From Actinidia chinensis (Eukaryota; Streptophyta; Magnoliopsida; Ericales; Actinidiaceae), in the NCBI GenBank assembly GCA_009663005.1, contig CM018913.1, positions 59,935 through 123,934 on the forward strand: 64,000 nucleotides of DNA, written 5' to 3'. Under the pieces are notes generated by a model, which had not been told where the DNA came from, made no database searches, and saw nothing but the letters and a program-made list of their open reading frames with translations. Shown in pieces: positions 24,501 to 36,197 of the stretch. The stretch's first letter is position 1. The number at the start of each line of letters is the position of its first letter. The translations under genes and the position numbers were made by a program.

Positions 24501-27500
24501 TTTGAATCATTTTGACCTGACATGGTTATGATATTTTTTTCCTCTGTGGAATTCTTAAAATGGTATACTACTTTCACATATAGTATTTGTGGAAGAAAGT
24601 TCATGCTACGGCCTTAACTAGTTTTACAGAACACCTTGATAGGAATGATTAGTTCACTCTTCAGGTATTGCTAGATGGTATGCACTCGACTTTTTACTAG
24701 TTTTGTCTTGGGTAATGGTGGGTATATTTAGTTGTGGTAGGGTGTTTGATTTGGGGAGATCTCATTTGTTCTTATATTCCCTCAGTTATATTGGGTTTTT
24801 GCTCTTATAATGCCTTGCTTCCACGGCTTGTTCTCATTTTGCCCCCATTTATTGGAATTTCAATTTCTTTAGAAATCTTAATAATGCCGAAGCTAATGAA
24901 TTGACTTATTGTGTTATCCATTCTTGAGGGCGTTTTGTTGAGAAGTGATGTCATCGATAAGAGAAAGTGGTCTATTCATTATTCGGCTCTATTTTCTCGC
25001 AAGGTCTTTTTTGAACAGATTATTGATGATCGCAGTGAACCACTTATTGACCTTCATGTGTGCAACTTGAAAATAATAATATTTGCTTTATCACTTGCTC
25101 ATAAGAAGCTTAATACCAATGAATTGAATCAGAAGAGGAGACCTAATTGCCTTCTGTTTCTATAGTGGTGTGTTTTGTGGAGAGGAAGATAAATTGCACA
25201 ATCCTAGTACTTTTGAAGGGTCCTCCTTTGTATTATTTTTTCTTCATGACATTAGATGAACATTGCAATGTATGAAGACCAAGTCCTTAGCTCTGTTGGT
25301 TGCCACTTGCCAATTTTGTTTCGATTAATGCTTGACATAGAGAATAATACTCCAATTCCTCCTACAACAAGGCGATGTTGTTGGGGAAATCAACTTAATA
25401 GCTAGCCCTTGTAACCAATGATTGACCCACCAAGAGTTAGGCTCCTCGTACATTCTTGCTTCAATAACATGGGGCTGATTGAAAACCCTGTTTTTCCATA
25501 GAAAGCATCATATTCGACAAAACCATTTTGGAGATAACTTTAGTTTTGAAAAAACCATTTGCAGCACTTACTTTGGTTCATTCATACACTCCTCGATCAA
25601 CAAGTGTTGTCAGTCCCCAAACTCCACTACTTCGACCTTGAAGCCAAGACTCGTGATAATCTTTAATGACGAAGGTATCTTCCCATGGAATGCCAGATAG
25701 CCGGAAAAATTTGGAACACGTCAATTTTAAAGAAAATTATAAAGAAAGAAACCCTAGCAATGATAATAATCCCAACTAAATATTAATCTCAATGTCACAA
25801 GTGTTTAACAATGATAATAAGCCTAGGATTTATAGGCTAACTAAATGTTCCCAAATTGGAAATAAACAAAAAATTCCGTAATTACATATTTGATTCCTAT
25901 ACCAAGCCAAAATTAAATAATGATTTTTTTTTCTTCTGCCCTTGTGTCATGTAGGTGCGATCAATGGCAGGTCTCTAGTGATCCCCATTACTTGTTTCCA
26001 TTTGGCTTTTAGAATTTGATGAATAGCATCAAAGAAATATGATTGTCCTGTAATGAGATCTTTCCCTTCATGTTCAAGACAATAACTTTCACATTCTCAA
26101 TCATCATGTCACACCTATCGTACACAAGATGTAGCACAAAAGAATCAGTGTCTGCTTCCCTTAGCATGCCAACAATAGTCACTATAAAACTCAAGAGGTA
26201 ATCTAGGTCATCCATAAAGTATTATTTAAAACTTTTGCTTCACCTCACTAGCTTTAGTTCTTATACATGAGCTTAATTAAGTTACCACCTAAAGGATAGT
26301 AGCGTGGTCAATGTTACACATCCGTTCCTTGTAGTCATGTAGTTGGACTAAACAGAAGCTAAATTGGGGAAATTTATGAATATTTTTTCTTCCCTAACCA
26401 CCAATGTTTCTTCAGCAGTCATATTTTCTGGGTTGAATTCTGCACTGTTGTCGTCTTTTTCTCAAGACCAGATAAGCGCGTTATCCTTGAATGTTGGATG
26501 GCAAGTCACATCTTAATAATCTGCTGATAAGCTCCCTGAACTGTACTTTGGTTTTTATTTCTTCTCTTGTTTTCTCTTTCCTTTTTTTTTGGAAGTGGAA
26601 AAATGTGCTGTTTGTCTTAGTTCAATACTTGCTAAATTAATAAAAAAAAATGTTCTATTTTCAAAACATGTGGTTTTTTTTGTTAGATATTTTGCATGGA
26701 CTTGGGTGTGGGCATGTGTCTAAGGGTCCGGTTCTTCTAATTTTCATCTCAAGGACATAGAGACATGACAATATATTCCTATTCCTAATGTGTCACAGAG
26801 CATTTCATGAGTAATATGAGAGTTTTATGCATCGCACTATGATAAACTCGAATTAAAAATATCACTTGCAGGGTGAATGTCCAACTGAAAATGTAGGGAC
26901 AATACCATCTCCCTACCGGTGAATGGTGTCCGACCACGGTTGTGCTTTGCCAACATTTAGGATAGTCCATGTAACCTAATTTGTTAGTGTAGTCTAGGTT
27001 AGCAGCTTTGCATTATATCATGATTCATAACTTCCTCTAGCCCAATGTTTGATGCTGCTTTGTTAATTTAATAATGGTCCCAAGTTTGTCATACTCGGGA
27101 ATTGGATTTGTTTTGCTCAATTACATAGAAATTTAGGAATTAAGAATCACTTATGAGAACTCCCATTGACCGCTTGTCCAAAATTGTTGTCTTGATGCAT
27201 ATTTTGTCCAAAAATTGTTCATTTGCTCTGAATTAATGTGCCTTTGAAGTATTCTGTGGGAGGCCCTACGTAGAGCTGGCAAAACTTGATTTATTCTTCT
27301 CGTGCTATGTGTTAGTTCTTAAGATCATATCACAGTTATGATACTCACTTAGTTGACAAATGGAGATTGATTGAAGTTTCAAATTTCAGGTAGCTGCAGT
27401 CCCGAGAATATTGGGACAGCTGGTGCTCTTCGGGCCATTGGTCACTACCTGACTGCACATGATATCTTGGTTGGAGTTCTTCAACTTTTGGTGGCATTAA

Positions 27501-30497
27501 TGCTTGTAACAATTTACAGCTATTTTATTCTGTATGTTTATGTAGGTTGTGAGTGGTGATCCCTGTTTTGGGTTCTGTGATGTTCCTCCTGGAGCTTGTG
27601 GCGGCAGCTCATAGACGACATGATGCGGTAGTGAACTGCAAATGCTTTGCTCTGGCTCCTGTGATTGGTCCCATCGGAGTCCAGGTTCCTCCTGGTGGAA
27701 ATGACAAAACCAAGAAAACAGGACGCTATAAATATTATCGGGCTGACCCCACAAAACAATTTCTGTTGTTCATAGCAGCTGTTAGATCCTTATATTTATA
27801 TATCATATCTTATCTAAATGTAACATTTGTTTCATCCATCTTGAGTATTTTTTGGCAGGTGCGGAGGTTGAGAATAGATAGATTTCAAAGAGCATTCTCC
27901 GTGCAGTGGGGCAGTTTTGTCCAAGCTACTGTTAGAAACACGTGGGTGATTCATGTCAATTAATGGCGATGAGAGTCCGATTTTTTAGTTTTCGTCCCCT
28001 TGTTATTAGTGGTGTTGTATTTATTTAGCTTGTTTCCTTGCTAACTATCACATAAGCCATCCTCCTTTTGTGGTATTGTGAATGAAAATGTTTATTCGGA
28101 GATGGTAGCTAGTGATCTGCCTTTGATCTTCTTGATTGTGTCTTTATTCTAAGAAAAAGGAAGAGATAGCTTTATTAACTTTTACTGCTGACATCCTTTT
28201 CTTTCCTCTAGTTTCTGTGCCTTCTTATTTTCATCTCATTTCGTATGACATTTATTTCTTATCCTTCTCTAACTTGTGGTGGCTATTAATTTCATTCTCA
28301 AGTTTGTAAAAAACACGGAAGAAAAAACTCATTTTCATCAGTTGTATACTAGTTATTAGGAAGCCAGTAGATCTAAATATGTTATTGTAAATTTGGGAAT
28401 TGTTTTTTGTCACCTTCCTCTTCTAGTTTTTTCTTGCCATTTCTAAGATTTGTTTATAACCTGTTTCATGTAAAAAATGATTATGTTTGGAAAAATGACA
28501 TCTATCTTGACAGTTTCCTTAATGGTTTACAAGCTTCTGATTGGTTCGTAACTCAGGCTCTCTTATCCCATCTAGATGGAAATTCGTCTGATCTGAATGG
28601 ATGCTCATTTATAGCTTTTCAAGAGGTTTGAGGTTGATCTACTTCCAATTGTGTTTTACTTCATTTTAGAATCTCTGTGCTTATCATATCCTTATTTTCA
28701 TCACCTTGTTTCTTCTAGGTCTTTTCCTCTTCAGAAATACTTGATCAAAAAGAAGTTTCCAAAGCTTAAGGCAGATGTGCTGCCTTAATCCTTGTCAGGA
28801 GCCAGCTGGTTGGTTGATAAGATGCCTGCATGATTTTTTGCATATTTGTATTATTTTGTTCATTATTCTTTCCCCCTACAAAAATTCCGAGGTCTTAAAT
28901 TAATCATTGGATGTTAGCTCAAGCAGAAGAAAATGGGAAGACAAGTTGTTTCCTCCCTGGATAACAAATAATGCTGTCTCAACTTGTGGTCAAGACATCT
29001 TCCTCAAGTTTCCATGACACTTTGTGCCATGGGTCCCAATGGATGGCTGCCCCCCTTTCCTAGAAAAAACCATAATGTTGTGTTTATTGCCAGCAAGGAA
29101 CAAGTATTGTGCACGCTTGAATTCGATTCTCAAGCTTTTAGCGACATTAACCACGAGATGTGAGTTTTAAAACATTACGAGATTTTGTGACTTCTCATTA
29201 TTTTCTTTGTTTATTTTCTTTCCCACTATTCTAGTGTCAGTGGAGTGGCGTCATTTCCAAGTATTTTCCTCAGGTTCAATAAGGAAGAGGGGGCAGGTCC
29301 CTATCAGTATGAGGTGTCCGGTCGTCGTGTGCTCAGTAACTACAAGTCATAATGCCGGAAGTGGGATACTACGCTGCAGTAGCTTATAAAGTCTAGACAA
29401 CTAATACAGGGACTGCTACTACACTCCTTTCATACCAACGGGCCGAATGTAAATATCATAAAGACTAAGTAATGAATACTGATACTAAAATTTGTATTCT
29501 AATAGTGGGTAGCTAGGCAGATGTCTAATGAATCTTTTTGGCAGCAGATATTATTATTTCTTAAATTTACTGATTCAATTGTTGTTTCTAACATCCTTGG
29601 TAATGTTTAGCAAGTTTACAGATCCCTCTAGATTCGGCATAGTAGTATCATATTTCCGTAGCGGATATCATATTACAATACTTCTACTACATTCAAAAAA
29701 ATACAATGGTTCTCACCATTCTTAGCTTGTCTGTAATAATACTGAAAATATATATGTTAATTGAGTTTGTTAATAGTTTATTTATTTATCTTTTTGCAAG
29801 CATGTTCTAGCAGTACCCATTTATTTTTTTCCCGTTTCTCCGTACTGTATACTAATAATTCATATCAGTATGGTGTAGCCACGCTTCATCGGTTTGATTG
29901 TTGTAGGTGGACCACAATGCATCCTGGGAGAAGGTTCACACATGGGTGACAAATGTAATTGTAAAAACGATCCTGTTCTTGGCCGTCATTGCCGGATAGG
30001 TTCCAACGTAAAGGGTGATGATACATTTGTGCCTCAACAACGACGGGAATTAATTCCAACTATGAGAACGAGTCCCATATACTTGTTAATCTATTTTTGT
30101 TCACAAAATACATTTTCATGTATGCTACTTTTCAACGTTCCTTTAAACTGGGGAATTGGCAACACTTTTATCAATTGTACTGCAGGTGTCAATTCAGTTA
30201 TTATACCATGTGACTAATTGGAGATGGTTTGTTCCATTCAAGGCTCTGTTTAATTTGCAGCCAACGTGCAACTCCAAGACCGTTTTGTCGCTGAGAGATT
30301 CCAGTTCTCTCTCTGCTCTCTCTCCTCTCTCTCCCTCTCCCTGGGGTCAAACAGGGTCTGCTGTATGGTGTATTTGCATTGACTGCCCTATGTTTCTTAA
30401 TAGTTGGGCTTTGGTGTTTCTTCTCAAGGTAGGAGCATGTTTTTGTGGTCAGTTGCTGGCCAGCGAATATAAGGGGGAATCCTTGGCAAGGAAATAG
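21514..30497 (+). CDS. EIF2B3: Translation initiation factor eIF2B subunit gamma
   Basis: Part of the eIF2B guanine-nucleotide exchange complex that recharges eIF2 with GTP in the cytosol. Exons by homology: 21514-21582, 21681-21775, 22404-22491, 27390-27469, 27546-27780, 27859-27912, 28576-28625, 28719-28808, 28918-29159, about 29237-29386 (unsure), 29907-30014, 30186-30303, 30429-30497. N-terminal nucleotidyltransferase-like part: DFQVVVLAGGTSRN, ALLPVANRPVLSYVLEFLEQ, SNLKHLIV, RVGGWISSAYVDRLHVE. Middle: AAAHRRHDAVV, KSILRAVGQ. C-terminal left-handed beta-helix: GPQCILGEGSHMGDKCN, GRHCRIGSNVK, and the tail SEYKGESLARK then TAG at 30495-30497. Most exons contain small indels. The expected ATG reads ACG, with an extra G before GATTTTCAG. 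Intron 3 is 4.9 kb and transposon-bearing. Confidence 0.93.
22771..23310. mobile_element. Non-autonomous DNA transposon (hAT/Mutator-type MITE) in eIF2B gamma intron 3
   Basis: The exact 10-bp word TTATTTATTA occurs at 22761-22770 and again at 23311-23320. Between them the ends are loosely inverted: AGGTGTGTGAACGGGTC on the left, and on the right, inverted, GGGTGTGCAAAAAACCCG. The interior also carries complementary GGGTTGG/CCAACC blocks. Superfamily uncertain because the direct repeat is simple and could be partly chance. Confidence 0.6.
25240..26216 (-). pseudogene. Degenerate hAT-superfamily transposase in eIF2B gamma intron 3
   Basis: Antisense to the host gene. From the right, the minus strand gives MLREADTDSFVLHLVYDRCD with IENVKVIV, then FDAIHQILKAKWKQV. 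This pattern is typical of the DUF659/ribonuclease-H-like part of plant hAT transposases. Further on come VVEFGDWQHLLIEECMNEP, WWVNHWLQGLAIKLISPTT, a RRNWSII motif and DLVFIHCNVHL. These match the order of the C-terminal hAT dimerisation domain (WW, AI..LS.T, ERNWS, DLV.V.YN..L). Stops and shifts are frequent, and the N-terminal BED finger was not found. Inactive relic. Confidence 0.72.
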
Positions 30498-30499
30498 AA

Positions 30500-32425
30500 A
30501 TTCGGTCTTTAATCTTGTGATTATTCTTTTGTTTCTTATTGGTAATGTATGGCTTGTTGGAGATTTGATTTTTTAAATTGCTTGTGGGAGGTAGAGCTTG
30601 CATCAAGTTGTGGGTTTATTTGGAATTGTGACCATCAAGTAGGTTGTTGAGAGCCTGTCTTTATTCTCACCTCAATGTGTCTATTTTGAAGTCTGGTGGT
30701 TTAAAATATTTGAATTATCAGATTGAAACTTATTTTTGGAATTAGATGGCAAGCTTGTATGCATTGCTTCTGGTCAGATGAGAGAGAGAGATTACGTACC
30801 GCGATGACCTGAAATTATGCGACCAACTATGCGATCCATGCACTAGAGTTTTTAGTTTACCAAGCCTATGTCTTTTTTGGAGATTGAATTTGGCAGATTA
30901 GAAATTCAGTCGGATTTAAATTGATAACAAATCATCTTAGACTAAGTCAGATTACTATCTTATGAAATTTCAATATGTTTTGTTTGTTTTACAATGCATG
31001 AGTCTTTGATTAAACATTGTTTATTCATGTTTTTCATGATTGCCTTCACATCAGAATTTTTAACTAAATAAAAAAAAGACAGTTTGATGATTATAAAGTA
31101 AATTAATATATATAATATCTATATATCATTTTTGTTATCTTCATTGTTTTCTTTTTTCTATTTTTTTTCCTTTCCCCCTTTTTTATTTATTTTTTTTTCT
31201 CTCTCTTTTTTTGGATGTTTTAGTTTCGTTTTTCTCTTTTTTTTAATATTAGTTTCTGTTTTAAATTTTAACTTTTTTTGTTTATATATTATACACACAC
31301 ACATACATTGTTTGTGTTTCTTGTTTTTCTTTTTTTTCTCTATATTTTTTATATTTTCCTGTTTCTTATCTACTTTTTTTTATTTTTTAATTATTTTTTC
31401 TATCTTTTTTTTTTGCTTTTTTATACTGTTTTTTGAATTTTTTTTTAAAATTATTTTAACTTTTTTCCTTTTTTTTTTTAATTTTTTTGTTGATATTCAC
31501 CCCTCTTTTAAATTTTAATTTATTTTTTTCCTTCTTTTTTCTTTTTCCTTCTTATACATTTTTTTCTCTATTTCTATCTTCTTTTTTTTTTTTGTTGATA
31601 TTTTTACTGTTTTTTATATACTATTTCTGTGTTTTTAGCAATTTTTTTTTCTGTTTTTTTCCTTTTTCTTTAATATAATATTATATATGTATATTTATGT
31701 GTGTGTATGTGTATCTATGGTATATATTCTATTTGTTATTTTTTCTAGTTTTTCCTTTTTACTTATTATCGAGAAAAATGGGGTGTGGTTAAGTGTTACT
31801 ATTTACTTATTATGGGTATTTTACTTATTTAGATTTAATCCAGACCCTTTGGATTTGTAATAATGGGGGTGGGTTTATTACAAATTCAGTCAATTTGATA
31901 GATTAGAAATCCGTCCTCGGATTACATATCCAACCTCAAAGAAAGTCACAAATACCATATTGGTGGTTTCACAAATTTGTAATCCAATCCGACATTTTTT
32001 ATCTCTAAAACAAATATACCCCAAGCCAAGGATCTTATTATTGCGTCTTGCATTTTCCACTTCTTAGCTTCTCATCCGTACAATCGTACCACAAAATTTG
32101 GACATTGGTGATGCAATACTGACAAGTAATATTGAATCCGTAATCTACGCAAAAAATGCCACATTAATTCTAACATTAAGTTGGTAAATATTATAATGTT
32201 TAATCATACTTCATCCTTACTACAGTAGAAACTTAAAAAACAATTTCAAAAATTTTGAGTGAGATCGTCCTTGGGTCTATCTTTGCTCATATATATTTAT
32301 TCTCAACACTAATTTTTGTAATATTAGTAACTAATACTACTATACTATTTAAGATTTTTAATAAATTTTTGAGGTGATGATTGTCCCTTGGGGGCTCCCT
32401 TCTCTTGGTCCATCTTTGCCCCATA
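30500..32425. other. Intergenic region after eIF2B gamma, low-complexity
   Basis: The 3' UTR of eIF2B gamma probably occupies the first few hundred bases. From about 31130 to 31760 the plus strand is almost pure T with scattered C, interrupted by short TA/CA repeats (31290-31306, 31680-31715). Phenylalanine-rich frames here are artefacts of that composition. No gene seen. Confidence 0.75.
31130..31760 (+). repeat. T-rich low-complexity tract
   Basis: About 630 bp dominated by T-runs and CT/TA words. No internal periodicity large enough to call a satellite. It may be the degraded arm of an element similar to the T-rich arms at 32.4-34.0 and 56.7-58.6 kb, but no partner arm was found. Confidence 0.7.
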
Positions 32426-33464
32426 CATATTTATAGGGATAACTTCATTCACACCCCCTGAGATTTTTTTATAATTGCACTGCCTCCCCCTTTAAGAGCA
32501 AAAATTGACCATTATCCCCTGACCCCAGTCCCCCCACCCCACCGCCACCCCTGCATTTTTTTTTTATTTTTTTTTTCGTTTTTTTCTTTTAATTATTTTT
32601 TAGTATTTATTAAATCTAATTATTTTTTTATCATTTTTGTTTTTGGATAAATATTTTTTTATTATATTTTGTGTTTTTTTAATTTTTTTTTATAATTAAT
32701 TTTTAATAAAAAATAAATAAACATAAAAATAAAAAAGAGAACCAAATTTAAGTTCACAAATAATCTGATCATTATATTTAAAAAATTGGTACAACTTTTT
32801 AGTTGTAGTATAATATATAAAATGTCCTTAAAATTCCATTAATTCAATGCCTAATTTAGCTCCTTTTTAAAAAAAATTTAAGTATTTTAGTTTCTGAGTT
32901 TTTTAATTTTTTTTAAATTAAAAACAAAATCGTTTCATCAACAATTTTGATAAAGCCAGTGATGAGGCTAAATCTTGGTCATTAGATCTTAATTCAAATT
33001 AAATATGCCAATCAGATATAAATTCATACATTAGATGGCAAACTTGCTAAATTTTAGATACTTTCCGTTAAAATTTGCTAAAATAATTCTCTAAAAATTT
33101 AAAACTCAGAATTAAAATACTTGATTTTTTTTTAAAAAAAGTAATCCAATTGGCCTTTAATAATGATTTTAAGATTTTTATAATTTATACATACAACTAA
33201 AAAATTGTACACTTTTTTAAATCTAATGATCAGATTATTTGTACCTTAAATTTGTATTCTCTTTTTAATTTTAATTTTAATTTTAAATTTATTCTTTTAT
33301 AAAATAATAATTAAAAAAACTAAAAAAATACAATAAAAAAAACATATAAATAAAAAACTGATAAAAAATAATTAGATTAAAAAAGTAATAAAAATAATTA
33401 AAGAAAACTAAAAAAACTAAAAAAATCGCAGGTGTTGCCTCAAGATAATGCCCATATGAAATTA

Positions 33465-33503
33465 GATAATGCCCAAGATTAGGCTCATCACTTGGGCATT
33501 ATC
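33465..33503. repeat. Perfect 13-bp inverted repeat
   Basis: GATAATGCCCAAG and CTTGGGCATTATC are separated by 13 nt, forming a short stem-loop between the second and third arms of the foldback element. Possibly the fused ends of a smaller element or a recombination junction. Confidence 0.85.
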
Positions 33504-33864
33504 AAATTGTTGATGACGATAAAAAAAATAAAAAAACTCAGAAACAAAATACTTAAGTTTTTTAAAAAGCAGGCCAAATTGGCGTGTAATTAATGAGTTT
33601 TAAGACATTTTTAATTTAACATACAACTAAAAAGTTTGTACCATTTTTTTAATATATGAGCAGAATTATTTGTGAACTTAATTTGTGTTCTCTTTTTTAT
33701 TTTTATTTTTATTTATTTTTTATTAAAACTTAATTAACAAAAAATTAAAAAACACAAACTATATAAAAAATATTATCCAAAAAAAAACTGATAAAAAAAT
33801 AAATTAGATTAAAAAGTAATAAAAATATTAAAAGAAAACTAACAAAAAATAAAAAAAATCGCGG

Positions 33865-33936
33865 GGGTGGGGGTGGGGTGGGGGTGAGGGGCTGGGTCAG
33901 GGGCATAATAGTGTGGGGGGGGGGGGGGTGGGTCAT
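33865..33936 (+). repeat. G-rich tract with G-quadruplex potential
   Basis: Repeated GGGGGTGGGGGTGGGG words, then a run of about 15 G. The left arm has the complementary C-rich block at 32525-32550. Run lengths may be unreliable. Confidence 0.8.
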
Positions 33937-34641
33937 TTTGCTCTTACAGGGTAGGTCAGTTGTTCATTTTTAAAACTACAGGGAAAGTCAGTGCAATTAT
34001 GAAAAATCTCAGGGGATGTGGATGAAGTTATCCCCATATTTATACCCACATTATGGATAATCCAAGCAACGCTTGGATTCTTACGTTAGTTTGACTTTTT
34101 GAATATTTTCTTCTACCTCGATTTAGAGTATTTTGGTACATGTGTTTTTTTTTTCTCAATTTTTTTTAGTTCTTTGGTCCTGTCATTAACTAGAGTTTTG
34201 AGAAAGTCCAACAAATATTTTAAAAACTTCTTAAAGATAATATTATATCGATTCATTTACATATTTTTGTCTTAAGTAGAGAACCTTTTGACAAATATTT
34301 TTATTTATTTATACTATTTCGGCTTGTCACTGCAAACTGCGAAGTAAAAAAGAAAATACCGCAATTGAAATACCTACCTACAGTGTCTGTGATATTGTAT
34401 AGCATATTGACCGGGCCAGCACATTAGTATGTACGAGGCACACACATGTATTCATTGGGGTTGGGGGTAAAGTAGCAAGAAACAGCCATGAACAAACCAT
34501 CAACACCAAACACTAGAACTAACCCCAAGCTCATCACCCAATGAATTATGCATGAATCCTTGCAAATAACCCACTTGTGTTAGAAAATAATGTTTATAAA
34601 TTTCTCAACATACACAATATGTAATACACACCAGCACACAT

Positions 34642-34649
34642 TATATATA
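34642..34649 (+). promoter_or_regulatory. Probable TATA box of the dioxygenase gene
   Basis: TATATATA lies about 160 bp upstream of the chosen ATG at 34811. A CACCACCACCACC leader stretch begins about 25 nt downstream of it. Spacing fits a core promoter and 5' UTR; no experimental support. Confidence 0.45.
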
Positions 34650-34810
34650 GCATTGCATGGCTGTTTGTACACCACCACCACCACCACCTCTCCAGAGAAA
34701 CAGAACCCTATTCAGTGCCAACCTCATCTTTCCTTGAAACTAATCTTACATCATGCATTTTTGGTCCTACTGACATCTGGCTCCTGCCAAATTCTCTACC
34801 AACTCATTGG

Positions 34811-36197
34811 ATGTCAACGAACTTGCTAGTCAACGAAGGCAACGGAGTGAAGGCCTTGCAGAAATGAAAATCAAAACCCTACCCGACCAATACATCCAAC
34901 CACTCCAAGAAAGGAACAGTTCTATGACAACCAACAAACATAGTAGCGGACGAAGATGAGTCCATACTGTCATTGACATGCAGATTGGGATCAAAGCAAC
35001 AGGTGCAGAGTCCATCTGCGTGCAGCAGAAGAAGTGCGGGATTGTTTCAGATTGTGAATCACTCGGTACCCATTCAAGTGCTTGAGGATGTGAAGGGGGC
35101 GACTCATCGCTTCTTCGCGTTGAAAGCTGAGGAGAAGAGGCAGTACTCCAAAGAGGTTCACCAACCAACAACTGCGTATGGCACGAGTTTAGCCCTCAGG
35201 CGGAGAACGCTCTAGGAGTGGAAGGATTATCTCCGCCTCTTCTATGGTTTCAGATGAGAAGCTACTGCCATCTTGGCCTCTGTTTGCAAGAACTTTACAA
35301 TCTACAACAAGACACACACACGCACGCGCGCACACACAAACATATTCATCGTTTATGCATTGCAAATACAATAGTACATGCATAAAAGAATGGGACTTGA
35401 TGGCCGTTTGATTGTGTTTTTAGCTTTTTAGGTTAGGATGGGTTTCGATTGTTTTGAAATATTTAGAGGTATTTGTGATTGCGGTGTGCATTCGAATTGG
35501 GGAATTGAGAACATTCATCAACTGAGTATTATTTTGATTCTGGATGAATTTTCATGAGCTGAATATATACGAGTCCAAACCAACGATGATGAGATTAATT
35601 TGAGTCAAATTGTTGTTTTGCTTCAGGATCAAGCACTCGAGTTCATGAAGAAGTCGAATTTGTTATCAAGAGGCTTTTAGAAGCACTAATGAAAAATTGA
35701 ATGTGAAGGATATGGATGAAACCAAAGAATGCTTTTTATGGGGTTCAAGAGAATTACCTCAACTATTATCCCATATGCCCTACCCTGAGCTAAAGGTCGG
35801 AGTAGGCCGTCACTCTGACGCTCTTTCTTTCTTTTGACCGACCGCTCTTCTTCAAGATGATATGGAGGCCTTTACGTGCGAAAAATAGCCGATGGACAGT
35901 GGGATTCATGTAGCCAGTCGCCGTTCTCTTGTGATCAACATGGGAGCCCACTTAGATCATAGCAATGGACGGTAGAAGAGCATTGCAGCACCGGGGACTG
36001 CCAACGGAAGCAAGAATAGGTTTCAATTCCCAATTTTTGTGAATCCAAGACCTAGTGAAGTCATTGGCCCTTTGCGGAAGTGATGAGATGGGGAGAGAAG
36101 CAGGCAGTACAGCAAGTTCTCTACTCGGATTATGTCAAGTATTTCTAAGAAAGCTCATGATGGGAAGGACACCGTGGAATTTGCAAAGATAGGATGA
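34811..36197 (+). CDS. 2-oxoglutarate/Fe(II)-dependent dioxygenase, feruloyl-CoA 6'-hydroxylase-like
   Basis: Two exons, 34811-35290 and 35627-36197. The start is the ATG of MSTNLLVNEGNGVK. Then come LAEMKIKTLPDQYIQPLQER, FQIVNHSVPIQVLEDVKGAT, RFFALKAEEKRQYSKEV, FSPQAENAL, FYGF, LEFMKKS, NYYP, VGRHSDALSF (first iron ligands, HxD), LLQDDM, LYVRKIADGQW, SLVINMG, a SIEH-like second iron histidine near 35975, the 2-oxoglutarate-binding RxS block near 36027, FVNPRPSEVIGPL, QVLYSDYVK and KAHDGKDTVEFAKIG then TGA at 36195. The order and KAHDGK tail are those of plant DOXC enzymes that ortho-hydroxylate feruloyl-CoA en route to scopoletin and other coumarins; exact substrate not decidable. Several one-base indels. 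The donor at 35290 is followed by AA rather than GT, suggesting lost bases. Confidence 0.88.
35313..35338. repeat. (CA/CG)n microsatellite in the dioxygenase intron
   Basis: Alternating CACACACACGCACGCGCGCACACACA, just after the first exon. Confidence 0.88.

Larger units (their letters stand above)
32436..34034. mobile_element. Mutator-like foldback element with 10-bp target-site duplication
   Basis: The left end reads GGGATAACTTCATTCACA. The right end is its inverse, TGTGGATGAAGTTATCCC. Flanks are identical: CATATTTATA at 32426-32435 and 34035-34044. The 9-11 bp duplication length is typical of Mutator-like elements. The terminal repeats extend over about 500 bp (left arm 32436-32945, right arm about 33520-34034) and share blocks such as TTTCTGAGTTTTTTAA and AATAATCTGATC in opposite orientations. 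A further copy in right-arm orientation occupies about 33085-33430. No transposase frame: non-autonomous. Confidence 0.85.

Noticed and set aside
31132..31678. Phenylalanine-rich frames as small membrane proteins
   Set aside because: They are translations of a T-rich low-complexity tract, with no start context, homology or codon structure.
34830..35171. Minus-strand 113-residue frame
   Set aside because: Antisense shadow of the dioxygenase first exon.
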